Made by a program: the position numbers and the translations under genes | Shown here: positions 1 through 5,086 of the stretch, piece after piece | Numbering within the stretch: the stretch's first letter is position 1 | How the letters are laid out: every line of letters begins with the position of its first letter | Assembly (NCBI GenBank): GCA_014378965.1 | Contig: JACMMR010000014.1 | Location: 1 to 5,962, forward strand | Direction of reading: 5' to 3' | Source: Candidatus Parcubacteria bacterium | GTDB lineage: Bacteria; Patescibacteriota; Minisyncoccia; Phycocordibacterales; CAIZLB01 | Length of the DNA stretch: 5,962 nt | Notes under the pieces: model-generated | Database searches by the model: none | Told to the model about the DNA's origin: nothing | Seen by the model: only the letters and a program-made list of their open reading frames with translations

Positions 1-1
1 A

Positions 2-151
2 AAAAGAGAGATAACAATAAAATTATACAATTATACAAAAAGTGGTAAAGGATTTTGGAATTTGTTATTCATCGGACCTGTATTCGAAGATAACCTTAAG
101 CTTAAATACTTTATAGCAATTCAGACCAAAATCGGGGAAACAGAAAAATAG
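2..151 (+). CDS. C-terminal end of a LOV-type PAS domain protein (5' end outside window)
   Basis: An open frame enters from the left edge and ends at TAG 149-151, giving 49 residues. It contains NYTKSGKGFWN, then a P-V pair and YFIAIQ, the E-beta to I-beta strands of a PAS/LOV domain. Compared with the oat phototropin LOV2 domain as I recall it, the segment aligns without gaps from N10 to Q41: N10, N20 and Q41 fall on the flavin-contacting Asn482, Asn492 and Gln513. LOV domains bind FMN and form a blue-light-induced cysteinyl adduct. The adduct cysteine lies upstream and is not in the window, so photochemistry is inferred. The protein stops four residues after the expected core (GETEK), so nothing follows the LOV domain; any output domain must be N-terminal, or this is a stand-alone short LOV protein. 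A non-photoactive PAS domain is the alternative. The gene converges on the DUF4230 gene. Confidence 0.8.
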   Translation, partial: KREITIKLYNYTKSGKGFWNLLFIGPVFEDNLKLKYFIAIQTKIGETEK

Positions 152-183
152 CTTCACTAATTTTAAAATAGGTTTGAATATCG

Positions 184-202
184 TACATGCTCGGAGCATG
201 TG
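184..202. other. Stem-loop between convergent genes
   Basis: A 7-bp perfect inverted repeat, ACATGCT and AGCATGT (185-191 and 195-201), surrounds a CGG loop, with one extra T-G wobble pair outside. It sits between the ends of the LOV-like gene (plus) and the DUF4230 gene (minus). Neither side has the T-tract of a classical Rho-independent terminator, so it may be a processing or mRNA-end structure. Function is not shown by the sequence. Confidence 0.4.
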
Positions 203-289
203 AAAATACCCCAACTTTTGTGAATTATTTTCGTTACCTTATGATGAGTTCGAACCTAATCACTTGACAATTTATTATATATTGTTTTC

Positions 290-886
290 CTACTCACAAT
301 TTCCAGAAGGAATTTTTAAAATAACCTCTTTAAAGCCAACAGAAGTAAACAAAATGATTATTTGTTTTTTCGCATTTATCGTAGCTGAATCTAAAATACC
401 CGCTTTACAAGCATCCTGCTTAATGGAATTTTCTGCAATTAATCTTGTTTGTGCTTCAAGACTTGGGTTACCTTTAGTAAGAAAACCTAATTTTCTATCA
501 TAAACCCGAGTTTTTTCATTATCTAGCTTGCTAACAAGAATTTCTGGTGCAGGCATTTGTATTGTTAATGTACCACCATTAACCTTAATATCAGTTTCTT
601 TTATTTTTGAAAAATCAAACCCTGCGATAATGTTTGCATGAGCAATTAATAAAATTTTATCTCCAAACAACACATTTTCGAAAGCATTTTTTCCTGTTCC
701 GCTTTCGATAATTTTTTCTATAGTGAAGGATGCTGTTTCTAATCTATTGAGCGATTGAATTTTAACCACGACAGAACTTTGATTAAAGCCTGATTTAGAT
801 TCTTTGGTATTGAAAAAGTAGATTACTGTAAACATACCAATTATTAGTAGTAAAAAAATAACTATAGCTGTTTTACTTGTTTTCAT
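290..886 (-). CDS. DUF4230 family membrane-anchored protein
   Basis: This is a 198-residue protein starting at ATG 884-886 and ending in TAG. Residues 7-25 form one hydrophobic segment after a short Lys-containing N-terminus, so it should be a signal anchor with residues 26-198 outside the membrane. The rest has the landmarks of DUF4230: LNRLET (46-51), FGDKILLIAHA (74-84), AGFDFSKI (88-95), MPAPEIL (111-117), a DNEKTRVYDR segment (122-131) and GILDSATINAK (163-173). The biochemical role of the family is not known to me; it is common in bacteria as a single exported domain and the usual length fits. Two cysteines (160 and 197) lie in the exported part. No Shine-Dalgarno sequence is visible before the ATG and I could not identify a convincing promoter. 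The gene is monocistronic, convergent with the LOV-like gene and divergent from the transposon remnant and the gene at 1384. Confidence 0.85.
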   Translation of the reverse strand: MKTSKTAIVIFLLLIIGMFTVIYFFNTKESKSGFNQSSVVVKIQSLNRLETASFTIEKIIESGTGKNAFENVLFGDKILLIAHANIIAGFDFSKIKETDIKVNGGTLTIQMPAPEILVSKLDNEKTRVYDRKLGFLTKGNPSLEAQTRLIAENSIKQDACKAGILDSATINAKKQIIILFTSVGFKEVILKIPSGNCE

Positions 887-993
887 AAAATTAATTTAAC
901 ATATTTTGTATTAGAAACCTACATACTCATCACTTCCACAAAGTTTATACTTTTAAACTATTACGGCCTATTCCCCATACACAAAGCATGTGT

Positions 994-1248
994 TGTTAGC
1001 ATTACAGCAGTTGAGTTTACACTTTAATCATGAATCAACATGTTGTAAACTACAAAAATTAAAAGAATGTAAGTTAAAAGAGGTTCTTTCCTGATGATAC
1101 GCTGGACACGATGCAGTACAAGTTAACCTTGTTTGCTCACTACTACAATTTTAGGAAGAAACACAGAGGTTTAGGTATGGATGGTATGACTCCTGCCCAA
1201 AAGCTTGAATATTTGAGACGAGTGTAAACTTATCGCTGTAATGCTACA
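994..1248 (+). mobile_element. Internally deleted insertion sequence with both terminal inverted repeats
   Basis: The ends form an imperfect inverted repeat. The left end (994-1023) reads TGTTAGCATTACAGC and then a GAGTTTACACT block. The reverse complement of the right end (1221-1248) reads TGTAGCATTACAGC and then AAGTTTACACT. They differ by a 1-nt indel near the tip and a few changes in the middle. Between them are only 54 nt of left-end DNA and the last codons of a transposase, so most of the element has been lost while both ends remain. TGT...ACA termini with an integrase-type transposase fit the IS481/IS3 group. I see no clear target-site duplication. At 255 bp the element is shaped like a non-autonomous derivative that a full-length relative could still move. 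Confidence 0.75.
1078..1227 (+). pseudogene. Transposase C-terminal fragment (DDE integrase core)
   Basis: The 49 codons open to the left as far as 1078 (stops at 1060 and 1075 in the same frame) encode a fragment with the pattern HYYNFRKKHRGLGMDGMTP followed by AQKLEYLRRV and a stop. This is the end of the rve-type catalytic domain of IS481/IS3-like transposases, where a Y-N-x-R-x-H-x-x-L motif precedes M-T-P-A-x-K. No start codon, DNA-binding domain or the first catalytic acidic residues remain, so it cannot be active. The stop codon lies inside the right terminal inverted repeat, as is usual for these elements. Confidence 0.8.
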
Positions 1249-1252
1249 AAGA

Positions 1253-1281
1253 TTGACTAATGCCTTTTTTTGGATTATAGT
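1253..1281 (+). promoter_or_regulatory. Sigma70-type promoter for the 1384 surface protein
   Basis: A TTGACT -35 box (1253-1258) is separated by 17 nt from a TATAGT -10 box (1276-1281). Transcription would start near 1288 and leave a 5' UTR of about 95 nt. The -35 begins only five bases outside the right end of the transposon remnant, so insertion may have reset the upstream sequence of this gene. Within the UTR are a small hairpin (1307-1322) and an 11-bp dyad GGTATCATACC (1328-1338) that could be a regulator site; this role is inference. Confidence 0.55.
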
Positions 1282-1383
1282 TTGTATAGAATAGCCCTTT
1301 TAAAATACTGCAGTAAAGCAGTGTCTGGGTATCATACCACAATACAACTGAACTCCCACCACCTCAACTAGAGGCAAAAAAAG

Positions 1384-2313
1384 ATGAAAACAACCACATT
1401 ACTGACACTACTTGCAACATTGTTTACATATTTTGCAAGCTCAACGCATGCAACAGCACATCACCAGTCACACTGCTCCAGTTATAATCAGAACTCGATC
1501 GTCGATGTCATGAAAACAAAAGACATGGACAGCTCCCTTAAAGGTCGCATCTCTATAGCAAACAAGTTAAAGATTCCTTACGTTAGGAACACAAATCAGA
1601 ATCCGACTACAAAAATGAACATTGCACTCTTAGCTGCCATTAACAAGATGGTGACGCCAGAGAGCAAGACAAGCGTGGTCGATTGGCTCAATCTCAAAGG
1701 AAAGGATTCCTCAGTAAAAGCACGTATCAAACTCGCTAAAGAGCTCCGGATTCCATATGTCTGCAAAGCATCAATCTGCCCAACAGCCAAGATGAACCTT
1801 AATCTGTTGAAAAGTCTCAAGTCACACAATGAAATTCATCAAATAAAAAAAGTGATTGTCGTAGAGAAGGTTCAAGTTTCAGTTACAACAGAAAAAAAAT
1901 TGATCATAGAAAAAATTCTACCAACACCTACTCAACAAGCATCAAACATTATCCCCGCATCTCCTAAGCTCGAACAAGGCTCAACTTCTGATACATCTAT
2001 TTCAGTCACGAAAACCAAAATGATCATTCCGGCAATTTCGATCCAAAAATCTGACAACACAAATAGAGCAGAGCGAAATTTTACTCTGAATGAAGTTTCT
2101 CCAATCCTCCCCAAATCTCCGGCACCTAATCTCACTCCAATACTCACTAAATCAAACACTGATTCAGCTGCTTTGTCTCCCATGATTGTCTATATTCAAA
2201 CTAACAATCCTCCACCTTTTTTTCAATATTGGCCGTACATGATATTAATCGTCATTATTGCAAGCTTAATTTATTTATCTAAAATAGAAAGGAAACATAG
2301 AATTCAGAGGTAA
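1384..2313 (+). CDS. Surface-anchored protein with two tandem cell-wall-type repeats
   Basis: This is a 309-residue exported protein. Residues 1-24 are a signal peptide ending near THATA. Two repeats follow at 38-88 and 97-147, aligned without gaps at an offset of exactly 59 residues. Shared positions include S-x-V-D, D-S-S, an Arg four residues later, I-P-Y, K-M-N and L-L. This pattern resembles the short S-V-V-D-Y-L...D-S-S...R...A...Q-N-x-x-L-L repeat found beside SH3 and hydrolase domains in Firmicutes cell-wall proteins, so wall binding is a reasonable inference. Cys127 and Cys132 in repeat 2 could form a local disulfide; repeat 1 lacks them. Residues 148-280 are a low-complexity Ser/Thr/Pro/Ile linker. 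Residues 284-299 are a membrane segment with a basic tail (IERKHRIQR), giving a C-terminal anchor. No enzymatic motif is seen and there is no clear sortase signal. An AGAGG Shine-Dalgarno at 1370-1374 fixes the start. Confidence 0.85.
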   Translation: MKTTTLLTLLATLFTYFASSTHATAHHQSHCSSYNQNSIVDVMKTKDMDSSLKGRISIANKLKIPYVRNTNQNPTTKMNIALLAAINKMVTPESKTSVVDWLNLKGKDSSVKARIKLAKELRIPYVCKASICPTAKMNLNLLKSLKSHNEIHQIKKVIVVEKVQVSVTTEKKLIIEKILPTPTQQASNIIPASPKLEQGSTSDTSISVTKTKMIIPAISIQKSDNTNRAERNFTLNEVSPILPKSPAPNLTPILTKSNTDSAALSPMIVYIQTNNPPPFFQYWPYMILIVIIASLIYLSKIERKHRIQR

Positions 2314-2360
2314 AGCATGTTCCTCCTCACTTTCAAAGAGTTATTTATAAAATAGCGATC

Positions 2361-2398
2361 AAACCCCGTAACAGGTAATGCTGACGGGTTTTTTATTT
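2361..2398 (+). terminator. Rho-independent terminator of the 1384 gene
   Basis: CCCGT (2365-2369) pairs with ACGGG (2384-2388). After a two-base AA bulge, CAG pairs with CTG around a GTAATG loop. The stem is followed directly by six T and a further TTT. It lies 48 nt after the stop codon and separates this gene from pspC. Confidence 0.85.
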
Positions 2399-2437
2399 GT
2401 ATAAATATTCAGATCATCCAATGCGAGTTCGAACCTG

Positions 2438-2455
2438 TGATATAATTAGATAATG
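2438..2455 (+). promoter_or_regulatory. Extended -10 promoter giving a leaderless pspC mRNA
   Basis: TGATATAAT at 2438-2446 is a consensus extended -10 (TGN-TATAAT). The usual 7-nt distance puts the transcription start at about 2453, which is the A of the ATG. No good -35 is seen at the 17-nt position (CCAATG), which the extended -10 would compensate for, and there is no Shine-Dalgarno sequence. The mRNA should therefore be leaderless. Confidence 0.65.
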
Positions 2456-2674
2456 AAAAAATTATATCTAAATGATACTGACAAAAAAATTTGGGGTGTT
2501 CTTGGTGGTCTTGCAGAGTATTTTAATGTTGACTCAACTATTATACGACTGGCATTTGTATTTATTTTAATAATAACAGGTTTTATTCCTGGAATATTAT
2601 TTTATATCTTTGCTGCACTGATGATTCCTAAGAAAAATAAAATTATTGTCGCAGATGCAACACCTCAAGAATAA
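2453..2674 (+). CDS. PspC domain membrane protein
   Basis: A 73-residue protein consisting of one PspC domain (about residues 2-60). The hallmark is KIWGVLGGLAEYFNVDSTII (12-31), with the G-V-x-G-G-L-A-x-Y-F core, followed by a long hydrophobic stretch (32-58) and a Lys-rich end KKNK. PspC domains are small inner-membrane modules. In Proteobacteria PspC takes part in the phage-shock response to membrane damage; in most other phyla the isolated domain has no proven partner, and no pspA or pspB is nearby here. The protein acts in the membrane. The start is supported by the domain boundary and by the promoter, which places the transcript start at this ATG. Its stop lies only 4 nt before the minus-strand cupin relic. 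No strong terminator is visible after it. Confidence 0.9.
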   Translation: MKKLYLNDTDKKIWGVLGGLAEYFNVDSTIIRLAFVFILIITGFIPGILFYIFAALMIPKKNKIIVADATPQE

Positions 2675-2678
2675 CAAA

Positions 2679-2829
2679 CTACTCAGTCAAAACCCCATCA
2701 AAATCTTCTTCATTTTCTAAGGGATTTTAAACTCATCAATACGAGCTGCATATGCAAAACGGTATACAAAACTTTTCTAAAGTTTTCGTTTTCTATAGTT
2801 AATTTTTCTATGTTGTCAAAATATCCTTT
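2679..2829 (-). pseudogene. Cupin domain protein relic with internal deletion
   Basis: On the minus strand from 2829, the frame reads KGYFDNIEKL, then NFRKVLYT and MQLVLMSLK (ending at 2725). This closely matches the N-terminus of a small cupin family common in Parcubacteria and other bacteria (usually M-K-G...I-E...N-x-N-F-R-x-V-L-Y-T...Q-L-V-L-M-S-L-K-P-G). After a one-base frame change near 2722-2727 the next frame reads PLENEEDFDGVLTE and TAG at 2679-2681, which resembles that family's C-terminus (E-x-F-D-G-x-T-x-E). The central beta-barrel with the metal-binding histidines is missing: about 50 codons remain of a usual ~115. The start codon is also gone (TAA stands where ATG is expected). 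It is non-functional and is the only content of much of the 378-nt gap after pspC. Confidence 0.7.
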
Positions 2830-2845
2830 TTATATACATTTAGTA

Positions 2846-2942
2846 TACCGCTTTATAATATAATTTTGTCATTACCTTTTAAGGCTTTGTAGATTTGTTT
2901 TTAATGATCATTATCAATTAATTAAGCATCCTGGTTGAAAAA
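2846..2942. other. AT-rich non-coding stretch between cupin relic and promoter
   Basis: No reading frame with recognisable protein similarity is seen on either strand. It holds a 12-bp palindrome TAATGATCATTA (2902-2913) followed by TCAATTAATT. On the minus strand a TATACT (2841-2846) lies where a promoter of the dead cupin gene would be expected. Nothing else here can be supported. Confidence 0.4.
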
Positions 2943-2990
2943 AAAGTGTCACTTTACTTTTTTTTAATTTTAGATGATATACTTTATCAT
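2943..2990 (+). promoter_or_regulatory. Promoter of the ice-binding protein gene with two flanking dyads
   Basis: TGATATACT at 2975-2983 is an extended -10 box; a weak -35 (TACTTT, 2955-2960) lies 17 nt upstream. A perfect 13-bp palindrome AAAGTGTCACTTT (2943-2955) abuts the -35. A second dyad, ATGATA and TATCAT (2974-2979 and 2985-2990), covers the -10 and the start region. Two dyads framing one promoter suggest a regulated gene; the regulator is unknown. Transcription would start near 2990. Confidence 0.5.
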
Positions 2991-2993
2991 ATG

Positions 2994-3024
2994 GTGGGAA
3001 AATTCTGCTAATTAGAATCCTCAC
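2994..3024 (+). promoter_or_regulatory. 5' UTR hairpin of the ice-binding protein mRNA
   Basis: GTGGG (2994-2998) pairs with CCTCAC (3020-3024, one G-U) and ATTCT (3002-3006) pairs with AGAAT (3014-3018) around a 7-nt loop. It would lie at the very 5' end of the ~63-nt leader, where such structures commonly protect mRNA from 5'-end decay. A temperature-sensitive role is speculation. Confidence 0.45.
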
Positions 3025-3052
3025 TAAAATTATTTATTAAAAAAACAAAAAT

Positions 3053-4333
3053 ATGAAAAAAAATTTTAAACATTCGGTTTTTAAAACAGCCTATTCTGTC
3101 ACTCTGATGTCTGTGCTTGTTTTTTCAGCATCATCAACTACATACGCTGCAGGTCCTTCAGCAATTAACCTTTCGTCATCAGGTAGCTTCGTAATCCTTA
3201 CTAAAACAGGGATTTCAACAACTGGATCTACAGCAATTGTTGGTGATATCGGAGTTAGTCCAATCGGAGCGACCGCAATCACTGGATTTTCTTTAAATCT
3301 TCCAGCGGATAATGCATACTCTACTTCACCTTTAGTTACTGGAAAGGTTTATGCACCAGGATATGCAAATCCTACTTCTGTTGTTTTAACATCTGCAATT
3401 GGTGATATGCAGACTGCGTATACAGACGGTGCAGGCAGAACTAACCCGACAACTACAGAACTCGGCGCAGGAAATATTGGAGGTCTTACTATTACACCAG
3501 GACTCTATAAATGGGGTACAGGTGTAACAATTCCTTCAGATGTAACACTTTCTGGTAGTGCAAACGATGTATGGATATTTCAAATCGCCCAAACTCTTAA
3601 CGTGAGTTCAGGTGTAAAGGTTATCCTCTCTGGAGGAGCACAGGCATCAAATGTCTTTTGGGTTGTAGCAGGTCAAGCAACAATCGGAACAACAGCAGAA
3701 GTAAATGGAACGATATTAGGACAAACAGCAATCGTACTTAATACAGGAGCACGACTAAACGGTAGAGCACTTGCTCAGACAGCCGTAACTCTAGATTCAA
3801 GTACAGTTACTATCCCTTCAGGTTCTCCAGCAGTAGTTTCTACACCCTCAACACCTACTGTTGTAGCACCAACACCAACACCTTCACCAGTAAGTATACA
3901 AACAAATACTCAGACAACAGTAACTGGTCAGACTTCAACTTCTGTTGCAACACCAATAACTACCCAACAAGCAATTACAACAACATCTCGAGGTACCTAT
4001 CAAAGTAGTGCCCAAGTACCAAACTTTAATGGCGCTTCCCCGACACTGTACCAAGCAAGTCAGTCTACAACAAATCTTGGGCAAGGAGTTCGAGTAATTG
4101 CAATGAATCTGCGTCAAGGTAATACAGGTAACAGTGTAAAAGTTCTTCAACAATTTTTGATTGATCAAAATAAAGGCACATCGGCACGAGCTCTTGGAAG
4201 AAATGGTACTTCCAATTATTTTGGTCCACTTACACGAAGAGCTCTCGCAGAATTTCAAGCAAGCGTAGGTATCAGTCCATCTTCAGGAAACTTTGGTCGT
4301 ATTACAAAAGAATATATTCGTGCTAATTATTAA
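3053..4333 (+). CDS. Ice-binding (DUF3494) protein with C-terminal peptidoglycan-binding domain
   Basis: A 426-residue secreted protein. Residues 1-33 are a signal peptide ending near TYAAG. Residues ~37-254 are a DUF3494 ice-binding domain, the beta-solenoid of secreted microbial ice-binding proteins. Landmarks are SFVILTKTGISTTGST (45-60), GDIGVSP (64-70), ITGF (76-79), PGLYKWGTGVTI (149-160), NDVWIFQIA (171-179), GGAQASNVFWVVAGQ (194-208) and LNGRALAQTAVTLDS (235-249). Residues 255-345 are a Thr/Pro/Ser/Gln-rich linker. Residues ~350-426 form a peptidoglycan-binding-type domain (L-R-x-G-x-x-G-x-S-V-K-x-L-Q-x-F-L, then NYFGPLTRRALAEFQ). The protein should be attached to the cell wall and hold ice, or inhibit its recrystallisation, at the cell surface. 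Ice activity is inferred from family membership; some relatives may be general adhesins. The ATG has no Shine-Dalgarno, only an A-rich leader. It is transcribed alone between its own promoter and terminator. Confidence 0.93.
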   Translation: MKKNFKHSVFKTAYSVTLMSVLVFSASSTTYAAGPSAINLSSSGSFVILTKTGISTTGSTAIVGDIGVSPIGATAITGFSLNLPADNAYSTSPLVTGKVYAPGYANPTSVVLTSAIGDMQTAYTDGAGRTNPTTTELGAGNIGGLTITPGLYKWGTGVTIPSDVTLSGSANDVWIFQIAQTLNVSSGVKVILSGGAQASNVFWVVAGQATIGTTAEVNGTILGQTAIVLNTGARLNGRALAQTAVTLDSSTVTIPSGSPAVVSTPSTPTVVAPTPTPSPVSIQTNTQTTVTGQTSTSVATPITTQQAITTTSRGTYQSSAQVPNFNGASPTLYQASQSTTNLGQGVRVIAMNLRQGNTGNSVKVLQQFLIDQNKGTSARALGRNGTSNYFGPLTRRALAEFQASVGISPSSGNFGRITKEYIRANY

Positions 4334-4339
4334 TAGAGC

Positions 4340-4452
4340 TTTATCAAAATAAAAAAACACAACAAAATACCCACCTCTTGACTGGTGGGTATTTTATTTC
4401 CATAATTGAGATTCGAATATCCTCACCACCAGAACTCTTCTATTTTGATAAA
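4340..4452. repeat. 12-bp inverted repeat flanking the terminator region
   Basis: TTTATCAAAATA at 4340-4351 is repeated exactly in inverted orientation as TATTTTGATAAA at 4441-4452. Between them lie the terminator hairpin (4364-4395) and 45 nt of unassigned sequence. The right copy itself can fold with TCAAAA just downstream. In this AT-rich DNA part of the match may be chance, but two nested perfect 12-bp pairings in 113 nt is notable. Confidence 0.4.
4364..4396. terminator. Strong terminator after the ice-binding protein gene
   Basis: A perfect 12-bp stem, AAAATACCCACC (4364-4375) with GGTGGGTATTTT (4384-4395), encloses an 8-nt loop and carries T-rich DNA at its 3' side on the plus strand and on the minus strand. 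It lies 30 nt after the stop codon and could act in both directions, although no minus-strand gene approaches from the right. Confidence 0.9.
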
Positions 4453-4491
4453 TCAAAAATAACTTAATACATATTAATTACATTATTATTA

Positions 4492-4533
4492 TTGTCTTAA
4501 TAGTTTAATAAGTTTATACTTATAAATAAGTAT
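4492..4533 (+). promoter_or_regulatory. Promoter with overlapping perfect palindrome, upstream of 4562
   Basis: TTGTCT (4492-4497), a 17-nt spacer and TATACT (4515-4520) form a good sigma70-type promoter; transcription should start near 4527, giving a ~35-nt leader. ATACTTAT-AA-ATAAGTAT (4516-4533) is a perfect 8+8 inverted repeat covering the -10 and the start point, the geometry of a repressor operator. The regulator is not identifiable from the window. Confidence 0.6.
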
Positions 4534-4561
4534 TGAATTATTAATAATCAAATTAAAAAAT

Positions 4562-5068
4562 ATGAATAAAAAATTATTGTTTGGTCTTTCATTAGTAGCT
4601 GTTTTTGTATTATGTACTACGAATACATACGCCAGTTCCGATGAAGAAGAGACTGGTGAACAACATCGAAGTGAAGTTGCCAAAGTTGTACAGAAACTAG
4701 AAAAAATCGCAAACGAGGATGATTACATTGAAATTGAAGTAGAGGACGTAGCTCAGGAGGAGAAAAGTTCAAGTGAAAAAGTAAAGGAGAAAATGGATGC
4801 GGTAGATAAGCGTGGAGGATTCAAGACTTTTCTTATTGGATCTGATTACAAAAAAATCGAAGAATTAAAAAGCGAGCTTGATGCAACTGATACTGATTTA
4901 AATAAGTTAAATAAAGCTTTAGAAAAATCAAAAGATAACTCTATCAAAGCAGACTTAAAAGTTCAAATAAATGAATTAACCACAATCAAATTTAAAGCTA
5001 ATGATTTTGTTAAAAATATGGAAGAAAAGTTTAGTTTATTTGGTTGGTTGGTAAGAATGTTTCAATAA
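4562..5068 (+). CDS. Secreted coiled-coil protein of a Parcubacteria-type family
   Basis: A 168-residue protein with a signal peptide (residues 1-25, MNKKLLFGLSLVAVF and cleavage near TYAS). The mature part starts with an acidic stretch (SSDEEE), then a helical segment SEVAKVVQKLEKIA (38-50). The signature FKTFLIGSDYKKI (87-99) follows, then a charged coiled-coil region (about 98-155, heptad-like Leu/Ile/Lys/Glu spacing), and the C-terminus FSLFGWLVRMF (157-167). I recognise this arrangement, F-K-T-F-L-x-G-S-D-Y-K near the middle and F-S-L-F-G-W at the end, from hypothetical secreted proteins common in Parcubacteria; no function is known to me. The amphipathic aromatic C-terminus could lie against the membrane. 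There is no Shine-Dalgarno before the ATG, only an A-rich leader. The decayed gene beginning at 5087 follows after 18 nt and may once have been co-transcribed. Confidence 0.85.
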   Translation: MNKKLLFGLSLVAVFVLCTTNTYASSDEEETGEQHRSEVAKVVQKLEKIANEDDYIEIEVEDVAQEEKSSSEKVKEKMDAVDKRGGFKTFLIGSDYKKIEELKSELDATDTDLNKLNKALEKSKDNSIKADLKVQINELTTIKFKANDFVKNMEEKFSLFGWLVRMFQ

Positions 5069-5086
5069 ACAAACTGTTGAATCGAA

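Noticed and set aside
185..201. Rho-independent terminator between the convergent genes
   Set aside because: The stem-loop has no T-tract on either strand, so it was recorded only as a stem-loop.
241..262. Possible tRNA gene or 3' tRNA fragment (TTCGAAC T-loop)
   Set aside because: The T-stem pairs at only four of five positions and no acceptor, anticodon or D arm can be folded around it; the 2425 and 4408 copies pair even worse.
264..503. Plus-strand 79-codon frame
   Set aside because: It lies antisense to the well-supported DUF4230 gene over most of its length and shows no recognisable domain.
1036..1045. CAACATGTTG palindrome inside the transposon remnant as a regulator site
   Set aside because: A 10-bp palindrome inside a degraded element has no gene context to support a function.
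2686..2730. Terminator after pspC
   Set aside because: The only pairing (AAAATC with GATTTT) is A/T-only with a long loop and no following T-tract, and the DNA is explained by the cupin relic.
2902..2920. Fur-box-like site (TAATGATCATTATC)
   Set aside because: It matches only part of the 19-bp consensus and lies about 75 nt upstream of the promoter in AT-rich DNA where such matches are expected by chance.
4489..4683. Minus-strand 64-codon frame covering the 4562 promoter
   Set aside because: It is antisense to the signal peptide of the 4562 gene and to its promoter, with low-complexity translation; a shadow frame.
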